Shown: positions 1 through 6,778 of the stretch, in pieces
Numbering within the stretch: position 1 is the stretch's first letter
How the letters are laid out: every line of letters begins with the position of its first letter
Source: an uncultured Selenomonadales bacterium
Lineage (GTDB): Bacteria; Bacillota; Negativicutes; Selenomonadales; Selenomonadaceae
Direction of reading: 5' to 3'
Assembly: GCA_937877655.1 (NCBI GenBank)
Contig: CALFJC010000005.1
Location: 1 to 14,407, forward strand
Length of the DNA stretch: 14,407 bases
Made by a program: the position numbers and the translations under genes
Notes under the pieces: model-generated
Told to the model about the DNA's origin: nothing
The model's input: the letters and a program-made list of their open reading frames with translations, nothing else
The model's database searches: none

Positions 1-40
1 AAAATTATCGCGAAGCTCCGAAAAGCCCCGCGATTTTTTT
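1..40 (-). terminator. Rho-independent terminator after the M48 protease gene, possibly bidirectional
   Basis: Positions 7-34 read on the minus strand form an 11-bp stem (ATCGCG pairing with CGCGAT, then two G-U pairs, then GCT with AGC) around a 6-nt loop, followed by AATTTT at the window edge. On the plus strand the same arms pair less well because the G-U pairs become A-C mismatches, but seven T follow (34-40), so it may also stop a plus-strand gene lying left of the window. It sits 20 nt past the protease stop codon. Confidence 0.6.
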
Positions 41-53
41 CGGGAAAAATTTT

Positions 54-1172
54 TTATTTGATGGCGTTCAATCTGTCGGCGATTGTCCAAGCGTCTTCGT
101 CACCTTCGACGGGCGCGATAATCGGCTGATTGCCCAACATAACTACGCCGTTTTGAACTGTCGCATCATATTTGTTTTGTCCTTTGTGATAAGCACTTGC
201 CAAATTTCCCAAAACAAAATAAGAACGCTCGGCACTCGACATGTCGCCCGAAGGCGCAACGGTTATAAAAGTTTTTTTGTTGACGGTAACGACGCCGTCA
301 GCGGCGGTTGCGTGTTTGCCGCTGTATTCGTAAAGTTTTTTAACATAAGCATCGCGGCGTTTGTCGCTGTCGGGATGATCGGACGGGATAAAAATTTTTT
401 CCATAGCCGAGCGTTTTTCTTTGCTGCTCATCTCCACAAATTTTTGCATGACAGCCGCGCAGGCACCGGGATTGTAATTCGTGTTAATCATGTAATCAAA
501 ACCGAGCAAGTCGGCTTCAGTTTCATGTTTTCTGTCGCCGTGAGCAATGGAATGATTCAGAGCAACATTTGTCACTGCCGAAGTTATCGCGCCGCCGCCT
601 ATTGTCGCGCCGACTGCCGCGCCCGCAAGAGAAGCCGTAACTATTTTTTGAATGCGTTTTTTATTTCCTTTGGCGACATGATCTTTCTGCCCGTGCCCCA
701 TCTCATGCCCGACAATCGCCGCAATTTCGTCTTCGTTTGTAATTTTTTGGAAAGTGCCCGCGTTGACCATCATGACATGTCCCATTGAACAGGCGGCATT
801 AACGGAACTCTGCGCGGAGACAAAATAAATATAGGGCTTGTCTTTAATCGTCGGATCGACAGCCGCCACGCCGCGTGTCAAATTCGCCATAACTCTTTCC
901 AACTGCGCGTTGTATTCGGGATTGTCGCTGACGCCGTATTTTTCGCGGAAACTTTGATAAAGTTCCTGCCGCCCTTCATCAGTTTCGTTGAAATGTTTGA
1001 TGTTCGCATTTATCTGGGCACTCAATGCCGCACCTTGAATTCCGATTCCTATTGCCGATTCAAGCAGAGAAGCCGAAGCAACGGCGGGCGTCCCGAAAGT
1101 CAGCGAAAAACCTACCGCCGCCGCCGAGATCGTCGCCAAAAATTTTTTCTTCCATCTCTTAAATTTGAACAT
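54..1172 (-). CDS. Secreted M48-family zinc metalloprotease
   Basis: The 372-residue product has a basic N-terminus and a hydrophobic stretch at about 11-35 ending in an Ala-rich, AxA-like cleavage region (VASAS), so it is probably exported. The M48 core is clear: the zinc motif HEMGH at 156-160, a downstream HETEAD segment at 216-221 that supplies the third ligand glutamate, and SDHPDSDKR at 265-273 matching the family's conserved HP motif. Between them is a Gly/Ala-rich hydrophobic segment (about 178-200). Relatives such as BepA and LoiP work in the periplasm on outer-membrane protein quality control; the neighbouring OmpH/LpxD operon fits that, but the substrate here is inferred. The C-terminal ~60 residues are not assigned to a known domain. 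The ATG is preceded by GAGGAGG and a good promoter. It is divergent from the ompH operon. Family call is firm; physiological role is not. Confidence 0.9.
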   Translation of the reverse strand: MFKFKRWKKKFLATISAAAVGFSLTFGTPAVASASLLESAIGIGIQGAALSAQINANIKHFNETDEGRQELYQSFREKYGVSDNPEYNAQLERVMANLTRGVAAVDPTIKDKPYIYFVSAQSSVNAACSMGHVMMVNAGTFQKITNEDEIAAIVGHEMGHGQKDHVAKGNKKRIQKIVTASLAGAAVGATIGGGAITSAVTNVALNHSIAHGDRKHETEADLLGFDYMINTNYNPGACAAVMQKFVEMSSKEKRSAMEKIFIPSDHPDSDKRRDAYVKKLYEYSGKHATAADGVVTVNKKTFITVAPSGDMSSAERSYFVLGNLASAYHKGQNKYDATVQNGVVMLGNQPIIAPVEGDEDAWTIADRLNAIK

Positions 1173-1237
1173 GATAAATTCCTCCTCAAAAAATTTTTCT
1201 CACCAAATTTATCGTCGTCCCAAATTAAATTTTCCTT

Positions 1238-1266
1238 ATGATAGCAAAAAAATTTTCTCCCTGCAA
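1238..1266 (-). promoter_or_regulatory. Sigma-A-type promoter for the M48 protease gene
   Basis: On the minus strand TTGCAG (1261-1266) and TATCAT (1238-1243) are separated by exactly 17 nt. The -10 box lies about 65 nt upstream of the protease ATG, and the leader carries the GAGGAGG ribosome site. It is assigned by consensus only. Confidence 0.55.
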
Positions 1267-1282
1267 AAATTTTTTCGGCGTC

Positions 1283-1311
1283 TTGAATATCTGAAATTTA
1301 TCTGGTAAGAT
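1283..1311 (+). promoter_or_regulatory. Possible upstream promoter in the protease/ompH divergent region
   Basis: TTGAAT (1283-1288), a 17-nt spacer and TAAGAT (1306-1311) with TGG just before it, which gives an extended -10. It would start a transcript about 125 nt upstream of the first ompH-like gene and just upstream of a strong ribosome site followed by a three-codon ORF. Consensus evidence only. Confidence 0.4.
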
Positions 1312-1339
1312 AGGCGCAAGCAATCATTCAAAAAATTTT

Positions 1340-1364
1340 GGAGGGAGCAATCATGAGCGGCTGA
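1340..1364 (+). other. Strong ribosome site with a three-codon ORF (Met-Ser-Gly-stop)
   Basis: GGAGGG at 1340-1345 is followed, after 7 nt, by ATG AGC GGC TGA (1353-1364). The ribosome site is as good as those of the real genes around it, yet the frame closes after three codons. It may be a minimal leader ORF in the ompH mRNA, or the 5' remnant of a deleted gene whose promoter and ribosome site survive. No attenuator hairpin was seen directly after it. Confidence 0.3.
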
Positions 1365-1383
1365 TTTGTAAGGGATTTTTAAT

Positions 1384-1412
1384 TTGCAAAGGGAAAAACC
1401 GTCTGATATAAT
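1384..1412 (+). promoter_or_regulatory. Main promoter of the ompH-lpxD operon
   Basis: TTGCAA (1384-1389), a 17-nt spacer, and a perfect TATAAT (1407-1412). This lies 32 nt upstream of the ATG of the first ompH-like gene and is followed by its AGGAGAG ribosome site (1431-1437). It is the best consensus promoter in the window. Confidence 0.7.
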
Positions 1413-1444
1413 CGGCGGCGTCAAAAATTAAGGAGAGTTGTGTA

Positions 1445-1912
1445 ATGATAAAATTGGAAAAAAAGCAAGTCAAGATCGTCAGCATTTTAATCGCGGTAAT
1501 TTTTATCGGCAGTGTGGTAGCAATCGCCTTGACGCAAACGGGAAATATCGCGTCGGCGGCAAGCTCGTCTTCGGTCGGCGTCGTGGAATATGATCGAATC
1601 ATGATTCAGCATCCCGACATGCAAACTCTTGACGATCAGTTGAAAACAGCAATCGACGAGATCAAAAAAGAATTCGACGAAAAATCTGCGGGCATGAACG
1701 ATCAGGAGAAACAGGATTATTACATTCAATGTCAAGAAAGAATTCTTCAAAAGCGCGAAGATCTCCTTGCGCCCGTCATTGCCTCCGTTGATTCAGCAAT
1801 TAAAGCGGTTGCCGACAAAAGAGGTTTGAGCGTTGTTCTCGCCAAAGCGGCTGTCGTTTACGGCGGACAAGATATTACTCAAGAAGTTATCGCGCAACTT
1901 AACAAGAAATAA
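1445..1912 (+). CDS. OmpH/Skp-like periplasmic protein 1, membrane-anchored
   Basis: The 155-residue product begins with a basic segment and a hydrophobic helix (about 10-30). This can act as a signal peptide (an ASA-like site near 36-38) or as an uncleaved inner-membrane anchor. The OmpH start signature follows at 44-58 (VGVVEYDRIMIQHPD), then a helical charged coiled-coil region (about 60-115), and the typical C-terminal return strand (SVVLAKAAVVYGG and a terminal Asp-Ile-Thr-containing helix). Skp proteins are trimeric 'jellyfish' chaperones that hold unfolded outer-membrane proteins in the periplasm. Length matches ordinary Skp. It is the first gene of the operon with two further homologues and lpxD. 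ATG start with AGGAGAG spaced 7 nt. Family certain; whether it is soluble or tethered is not. Confidence 0.88.
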   Translation: MIKLEKKQVKIVSILIAVIFIGSVVAIALTQTGNIASAASSSSVGVVEYDRIMIQHPDMQTLDDQLKTAIDEIKKEFDEKSAGMNDQEKQDYYIQCQERILQKREDLLAPVIASVDSAIKAVADKRGLSVVLAKAAVVYGGQDITQEVIAQLNKK

Positions 1913-1920
1913 TTTTTGTT

Positions 1921-1991
1921 AAGGGACAAGGGATATGGGATAAGGGATAAGAGTTTTGAACTTTTCCCTTTTCCCTTTCCGCTTGTCCCTT
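1921..1991 (+). repeat. Heptanucleotide-repeat hairpin 1 (GGGATAA/GGGAAAA type)
   Basis: The left arm (1921-1951) and right arm (1961-1991) are 31 nt each around a 9-nt loop. The arms begin with a perfect 10-bp match (AAGGGACAAG) and continue as loosely repeated GGGATAA units on the left against GGGAAAA units on the right (in reverse complement); 25 of 31 positions pair. The T-rich tail merges with the ribosome site (AGGAGG, 1999-2004) of the next gene. It fills almost the whole 100-nt gap between the first two ompH-like genes. It could be a processing or stability hairpin, a leaky terminator, or a mobile or slippage-generated repeat; the sequence alone cannot tell. Confidence 0.8.
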
Positions 1992-2012
1992 TTTCATTAG
2001 GAGGCGGCGGCT

Positions 2013-3083
2013 GTGTTTTATAAAGTATTGGCGGCGGCGATAATGACGGCATTAATCGGCGGCGGACTTTACTTTTATCGAACGCCGGAGCTTCCCGCCG
2101 AGCCGCCGGAAAATAAAATCGAAAAACCTGCGCGGAAGGAAATTCGCGGCTTCGGAATAATCGACATGGAAAAAATCAAAGCGGCTCATCCCGACGGCGA
2201 ACAACTTGATTATCTTTGTGCAACGGAACTTCGCTTGCGACTTGAATTGAACGAGGCGATGCGAATTACCGAATTGCCGAAACCGCAACCGCCCGAAACC
2301 AATACCGAAGTTTTTGACGAGGCGGCTTGGCAAAAAAATGCGCAGATCGTCATAAGTCAGCTTGCCGAGCTTGAAATGAAAAAGAAGAAGGCGGCGGAAG
2401 ATTATCGCAAAAAATCCGAGCCGCATTACATTGAAGAGCGCGATAAAATTATTGCGGAATATTCCAACGAGCAGTTGAACATTCAGTTGAAATTGCAAAA
2501 CGCAGATAATCTTCGTTTGACGGACGAGCAGATTAACGAACTCAAGAAAAATTTTGAACGGGTTGAGTTGGAAAGGAATAATCTTCAGCGCGAACTTTTG
2601 GAAAAATGGGCGGCGGAGATTGAAAAATACGCCGAAGAATCGATAGCTGAAGAAGAAACAAAACTCAAAGCCGAAGCGGAAAGACTTCGTCTGGAAGTCG
2701 AGGAGCAGGCGCGGCAAAAAGAAGCCGACGTCACCGAGCGCAACAAAAAACTTATGGAAGATTCTTTGCGCGAAATGGAAAATCGGCAACACAGACGCCG
2801 CGAACTTTTAACCGAATTGCAAGCGGTAAGTTCCGAACGCGCCGAGCTTGAGAAAAAAATTTTGGATTCGATTGTCGACAAGGCAACGATGCTCGCGGCA
2901 GTCAATCGGTTGGAAATGGTTTTCGTCAAACATGAATCCGTTCCGAGCGATAAAGTTTTGAGTCGCGGCGTCGAAAAAAATTTTGAACTTCAACAGCCCG
3001 AAGGAGTCGGCGCAGTGATTATCGCGGGCAAAAATTGCAAGGATTTGACAGAGGATTTAATAAAGGAAATGAACAGACTTTAA
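2013..3083 (+). CDS. Enlarged OmpH/Skp-like coiled-coil protein 2
   Basis: The 356-residue product has an N-terminal membrane helix (about 4-22), a short Pro-rich linker (24-40), the OmpH opening signature at 47-61 (FGIIDMEKIKAAHPD), a very long Glu/Lys/Arg-rich helical region (about 65-290) with strong coiled-coil character, and an OmpH-like closing segment at 295-356 that includes a short VGAVIIAG strand. Ordinary Skp is about 160 residues, so the helical 'tentacles' appear to have been roughly tripled between intact ends. It starts at GTG (2013), chosen because AGGAGG lies 8 nt upstream and no other start suits the membrane helix. It lies between two repeat hairpins in the ompH operon. A long periplasmic chaperone or spacer tethered to the inner membrane is inferred. 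Another possibility is that it holds the inner and outer membranes apart. Confidence 0.8.
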   Translation: MFYKVLAAAIMTALIGGGLYFYRTPELPAEPPENKIEKPARKEIRGFGIIDMEKIKAAHPDGEQLDYLCATELRLRLELNEAMRITELPKPQPPETNTEVFDEAAWQKNAQIVISQLAELEMKKKKAAEDYRKKSEPHYIEERDKIIAEYSNEQLNIQLKLQNADNLRLTDEQINELKKNFERVELERNNLQRELLEKWAAEIEKYAEESIAEEETKLKAEAERLRLEVEEQARQKEADVTERNKKLMEDSLREMENRQHRRRELLTELQAVSSERAELEKKILDSIVDKATMLAAVNRLEMVFVKHESVPSDKVLSRGVEKNFELQQPEGVGAVIIAGKNCKDLTEDLIKEMNRL

Positions 3084-3084
3084 A

Positions 3085-3158
3085 AGGTTTTAGGTTTTAG
3101 GTTTTAGGTTTTAGGACTTTGCTATCACCTATAACCTAAAACCTATAACCTATAACCT
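3085..3158 (+). repeat. Heptanucleotide-repeat hairpin 2 (GGTTTTA type)
   Basis: The left arm (3085-3115) is four perfect GGTTTTA units plus partial ends. The right arm (3128-3158) is the reverse complement with three single changes (GGTTATA units), so 28 of 31 positions pair around a 12-nt loop. Arm length (31 nt) and position (filling the gap just after one ompH-like stop and 4 nt before the next ribosome site) match hairpin 1 although the repeat unit is different. No long T-run follows it, so it is not a standard terminator. Confidence 0.85.
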
Positions 3159-3175
3159 GAAAAGGAGTGATATAA

Positions 3176-3604
3176 ATGAATTTTGCAAAGAAATTGGCGG
3201 CAGTCGCGTTATTGGCTTCGTCGTTGATTTTTACAGGTTGCGGACAGGCGCAAATCGGCAGTGTGGACATTGATAAAGTTATGGCGGAAGCTCCGCGAGT
3301 AAAAACTTTGATGACAGATGCGGAAGGCAAAATCAAAGAAGCGCAAGAGAAATTTCAACAAGATTACGGCGATAAAGATTTGACGGAAGAAGAAGCCGCC
3401 AAAGCTCAAATGGAATTTCAACGCAAAATCGAGAGCATAAATCAGGGTTACGCCACACAGATAAGAAGTCGTATGGACGTTGTGATTGCGGAAGTTTCGC
3501 AAGAAAAAAATATTGACGTTGTCATAAGCAATTCTGCGAGCGACAAAATGATTTTTCACGGCGCGGTTGACGTGACTGACGACGTTATTAAAAAAATGCA
3601 GTAA
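3176..3604 (+). CDS. OmpH/Skp-like protein 3, predicted lipoprotein
   Basis: The 142-residue product has a lipoprotein signal peptide: Lys at 5-6, a hydrophobic core (8-18), and the lipobox FTGC at 19-22 with Cys22 as the expected lipidated residue. The OmpH opening signature follows directly (IGSVDIDKVMAEAP, 27-40), then a charged helical arm with KEAQEKFQQDYG and EEEAAKAQMEFQRK, then the closing strand with VDVVISNS and a terminal VTDDVIKKM helix. Length is that of normal Skp. Skp homologues are usually soluble, so lipid anchoring (inner or outer membrane) is the variation here. Strong AGGAG ribosome site with 8-nt spacing. It ends 7 nt before lpxD, so the two are probably translated from one mRNA. 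Confidence 0.88.
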   Translation: MNFAKKLAAVALLASSLIFTGCGQAQIGSVDIDKVMAEAPRVKTLMTDAEGKIKEAQEKFQQDYGDKDLTEEEAAKAQMEFQRKIESINQGYATQIRSRMDVVIAEVSQEKNIDVVISNSASDKMIFHGAVDVTDDVIKKMQ

Positions 3605-3611
3605 GCGGGCG

Positions 3612-4643
3612 ATGAGTATGGAAAAATTTTTAAAAGAAATTGTCGAACTTGTCGGCGGCGAACTCGCGGGAGACGGCGAAACAAAAATTTGCGGGCTGTC
3701 GAATATCCCGATGTCCCGCGCAGGCGATTTAACTTTTGCCGTGCCGCCGCATCTTGACGAAGCAAAAATCTGCGCGGCGTCGGCAGTGTTAATTCCGCCG
3801 GACATAAAAGATTTTCCGAAGCCCGCGATTAAAGTTTCAGATCCGCGAGCCGCCTTCGCAAAATTGCTTGAAATGTTTATGCCGAAATTGGAAATTCAAA
3901 AAGGCATAAGTCCCAAAGCGCATCTCGGCAAGGACGTTAAAATTTCCGACGACGCAACGATTATGCCATTCGCGGTTATCGACAACGGCGCGGAGATTAA
4001 AAGCGGCGCGATAATTTATCCGCACGTTTATATCGGGCAGCACGTCACGATTGAGGAAGACACCGTAATTTATTCAAGCGCAACCGTCCGAGAGTTTTGC
4101 AAAATCGGAAAGCGTTGTGTGATTCACAGTTCGGCGGTTATCGGCGCGGACGGCTTCGGGTTCACGACAAAAGACGGCGTCCACACAAAAATTCCGCAAG
4201 TCGGCAACGTGATTGTCGAAGACGACGTGGAAATTGGAGCGCACGTCGGCATTGACAGGGCGGCAATGGGCTCGACGATTATCGGGCACGGCACAAAGAT
4301 TGATAATCTCGTTCACATTGCGCACAACTGCAAAATCGGCGCGAATTGTTTGATTGTGGCGCAGACGGGAATATCGGGCTCGACGACGGTTGGCGATAAC
4401 GTGACTTTCGGCGGACAAGTCGGCACTGTCGGGCATATTACAATCGGCGGAAATTCGGTTTATGCGGCGCGGTCGGGAATTTCAAAAAGTATGCCGGAAG
4501 GATTTTTCGGTTGCGGTTTCCCGATTCAAAGTCACAGCGACTGGCTCCGACATCAAGCGGCTTTGAAAAAAGTTCCGGAGCTTATTGAAAAAATTCGCAA
4601 GCTCGAACAGACGATTAATTCTCTTACCAACAATTCATTATGA
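3612..4643 (+). CDS. lpxD: UDP-3-O-acylglucosamine N-acyltransferase
   Basis: The 343-residue product has the usual LpxD length and layout. An N-terminal uridine-binding domain (about 1-98, with AGDLTFAVPPH near 37-47) is followed by a left-handed beta-helix of hexapeptide repeats (about 100-290) and a C-terminal helix (310-340). The catalytic region is clear: IDNLVHIAHN at 230-239, in which His235 and His238 are the candidate base, after the family motif GADGFGF at 178-184. It transfers the second 3-hydroxyacyl chain from ACP to UDP-3-O-acylglucosamine in lipid A synthesis, at the cytosolic face of the inner membrane. It is last in the ompH operon and is not followed by lpxC, fabZ or lpxA. 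The first ATG is used (a second one two codons later is equally possible); the ribosome site is weak, which suggests coupling to the preceding gene. Confidence 0.95.
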   Translation: MSMEKFLKEIVELVGGELAGDGETKICGLSNIPMSRAGDLTFAVPPHLDEAKICAASAVLIPPDIKDFPKPAIKVSDPRAAFAKLLEMFMPKLEIQKGISPKAHLGKDVKISDDATIMPFAVIDNGAEIKSGAIIYPHVYIGQHVTIEEDTVIYSSATVREFCKIGKRCVIHSSAVIGADGFGFTTKDGVHTKIPQVGNVIVEDDVEIGAHVGIDRAAMGSTIIGHGTKIDNLVHIAHNCKIGANCLIVAQTGISGSTTVGDNVTFGGQVGTVGHITIGGNSVYAARSGISKSMPEGFFGCGFPIQSHSDWLRHQAALKKVPELIEKIRKLEQTINSLTNNSL

Positions 4644-4650
4644 AAATCAA

Positions 4651-4687
4651 AAAAATTATCCCCCTGCAGAAGTGCGGGGGGAATTTT
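4651..4687. terminator. Bidirectional terminator between lpxD and recG
   Basis: CCCCC-GCA pairs with TGC-GGGGG (4660-4680, one bulged T, GAAG loop). A T-run (4684-4689) follows on the plus strand and an A-run (4651-4655 and upstream) precedes, so each strand reads a GC stem followed by U-rich sequence. It serves the convergent ends of lpxD and recG. Confidence 0.85.
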
Positions 4688-6778
4688 TTAGTTGGCAGTG
4701 ATTTGGTTGAATTTATCGCCGTAAGCAAGCGCGAGATTTTTTCGCAAGTTCGCGAAGTAATTCAGATTTTCTTCGTCGGTAATGAATTTCTCGGCGGCGT
4801 CGCGGGCTTGAATCAAAATATCCAAGTCGCGAAAGACATTTGCAATTTTCAAATCGGGCAAACCGTGTTGCGCTTCGCCGAAAAATTGTCCCGGTCCGCG
4901 CAGTTTTAAATCTTCTTCGGCGAGCTTAAAGCCGTCGTTCGTCGCCTCCATAGTTTCAAGCCGCGCTTTGGAAATATCGGCTTTGCTGTCGGAAATTAAA
5001 ATGCAAAAAGAGTTATCCGAGCCGCGCCCGACTCTTCCGCGCAGTTGATGAAGTTGCGCCAGCCCGAATCTCTCTGCGTGTTCGACAACCATAACGCTTG
5101 CATTGGGCACATCAACGCCGACTTCAATAACCGTCGTCGCAACCAAAAGTTTTGTTTTGCCGTCGCGAAATTTTTCCATGATCTCATCTTTATCACGCGG
5201 TTTCATTTTTCCGTGAAGAAGTGCGCAATTTACGTCGCGGAAAATCCCTTTGCTTAACATGTCGAAAATTTCTTCCGCAGATTCAATGTCGGCAAGAGTT
5301 TCAGACTCGCTCCGTTCAATCAGCGGGCAAACAACGTAAGCTTGTCGCCCTGCCGAAATTTCTGTGCGGACGAATTCATAAATTTTTTTTCGACTGCGGA
5401 TATTTCTTGTAAAAGTTTTTATCGGCTTGCGTCCCGGCGGCAACTCTTTTATCAGCGAAACGTCCAAATCGCCGTAAACCGTCAAAGTCATTGTGCGCGG
5501 TATCGGCGTTGCCGTCATAACCAACATATCGGGCAATGTGTCCGATTTTTTTTCGAGCATCGAGCGTTGATTTACTCCGAAGCGGTGTTGTTCGTCAGTG
5601 ACAACCAAGCCGAGCTTTGAAAATTTTACTCCTTCTTGAATCAGCGCGTGCGTTCCGATGATTATATCCAATTCGTGCGAAAAAATTTTTTGATAAAGCT
5701 CTTCACGCAATTTTTTTGAACGTGTGACCTTCGCGCTTAAAAGTCCGACGCGAATTCCCAAGTCATTCAGCAGATTTGAGAACTTTTCGTAGTGTTGAAC
5801 GGCTAAAATTTCTGTCGGTGCCATAAACGCGCCTTGAAAACCGTTTTCGACAGTTTTAACGAGTGCCAATAAAGCTACCGCCGTTTTTCCCGAACCAACG
5901 TCGCCTTGAATCAATCGGCGCATTGGCAATTTGCTTTCCATGTCCTTTGAAACTTCGCGGAAAACTTTTTTCTGATCTTTTGTCAACTCGAAAGGCAATT
6001 TTTCAAGCGCGGCTTTAACGAGTTTGCCGTTTTTCTTGTGGCTTATGCCCAATCTTTCGTCTTGAGTTTGTTTTTTTATCAACATCAGCCCGCATTGAAT
6101 CAAAAACAATTCGTCGAATGCCAATCGCCGCCTTGCCAAGTCGAGTGTCGCGTAATCTTTCGGAAAATGAATCGTTCTTATCGCCTCGTCCAGCGAAATT
6201 AAATCTTGTTCTTCCAAAATTTCTCGCGGCAAAATTTCTTTCAGCGGCGGCATTTGTGCCAAGAGATTTCTTAACGCCGTCCGAAAAACTTTTTGAGTTA
6301 TCGCGGCGGTTGAAGAATAAATCGGTGTGATTCCGAGCTCCGGCTCTTCATCGTCGTCGAGTATCTCGAAACTGTCGATTGAACTCATTGCAAGTCCGTC
6401 CGACCAACGATCAATTTTAGCTTTGCCGATAACAAAAAGTTTCATGCCGTCTTTTAATTTCGTCAGCAAATATTTTTGATTAAACCACGTCAATTTAATG
6501 TAACCGGTGCCGTCGGCGAGCCAAGCCTCAATGATCGTCAAGTTGCGTGCCTCGCGGGAAGTTATGTTGAAGATTTTTCCGACGAGCAAAACCGTTTCTC
6601 CCGTGAAAATGTCACAGATTTTAGTTAAACTGCTGTGATTTTCGTAAGTTCGCGGGTAATGAGTGAGTAAATCGTATTTCGTAACGATATTCAGCTTTGC
6701 AAGAGCCGCCGCCCGTCGCGGTCCGACGCCTTTGACGTACATAACGTTATCGGTCAGTTCAAATTTATCAAAACTCAC
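4688..6778 (-). CDS. recG: ATP-dependent DNA helicase RecG
   Basis: The 696-residue product is close in length to E. coli RecG (693). It has the N-terminal wedge/OB domain (about 50-150), a superfamily 2 helicase core with Walker A GDVGSGKT at 292-299, the RecG form of motif II DEQH at 395-398 (followed by RFGV), motif III TATP at 422-425, and motif VI QLRGRVGRG at 578-586, then the C-terminal translocation hairpin region (about 600-660). It reverses stalled forks and branch-migrates Holliday junctions. It starts at GTG (6776-6778) with AAAGGAGG upstream inside the preceding ABC gene. The two genes overlap by 11 nt, so translation is probably coupled. It is the last gene of the long minus-strand run and ends at a strong terminator. 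Confidence 0.97.
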   Translation of the reverse strand: MSFDKFELTDNVMYVKGVGPRRAAALAKLNIVTKYDLLTHYPRTYENHSSLTKICDIFTGETVLLVGKIFNITSREARNLTIIEAWLADGTGYIKLTWFNQKYLLTKLKDGMKLFVIGKAKIDRWSDGLAMSSIDSFEILDDDEEPELGITPIYSSTAAITQKVFRTALRNLLAQMPPLKEILPREILEEQDLISLDEAIRTIHFPKDYATLDLARRRLAFDELFLIQCGLMLIKKQTQDERLGISHKKNGKLVKAALEKLPFELTKDQKKVFREVSKDMESKLPMRRLIQGDVGSGKTAVALLALVKTVENGFQGAFMAPTEILAVQHYEKFSNLLNDLGIRVGLLSAKVTRSKKLREELYQKIFSHELDIIIGTHALIQEGVKFSKLGLVVTDEQHRFGVNQRSMLEKKSDTLPDMLVMTATPIPRTMTLTVYGDLDVSLIKELPPGRKPIKTFTRNIRSRKKIYEFVRTEISAGRQAYVVCPLIERSESETLADIESAEEIFDMLSKGIFRDVNCALLHGKMKPRDKDEIMEKFRDGKTKLLVATTVIEVGVDVPNASVMVVEHAERFGLAQLHQLRGRVGRGSDNSFCILISDSKADISKARLETMEATNDGFKLAEEDLKLRGPGQFFGEAQHGLPDLKIANVFRDLDILIQARDAAEKFITDEENLNYFANLRKNLALAYGDKFNQITAN

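Noticed and set aside
1921..3158. The two heptamer repeat regions as a CRISPR array or telomere
   Set aside because: Units are 7 nt without spacers and form inverted arms, and they lie inside an operon, not at a replicon end.
3209..3805. 198-codon open frame on the minus strand across ompH-like 3 and lpxD
   Set aside because: It is antisense to two well-supported genes and spans their junction. The composition is that of a shadow frame.
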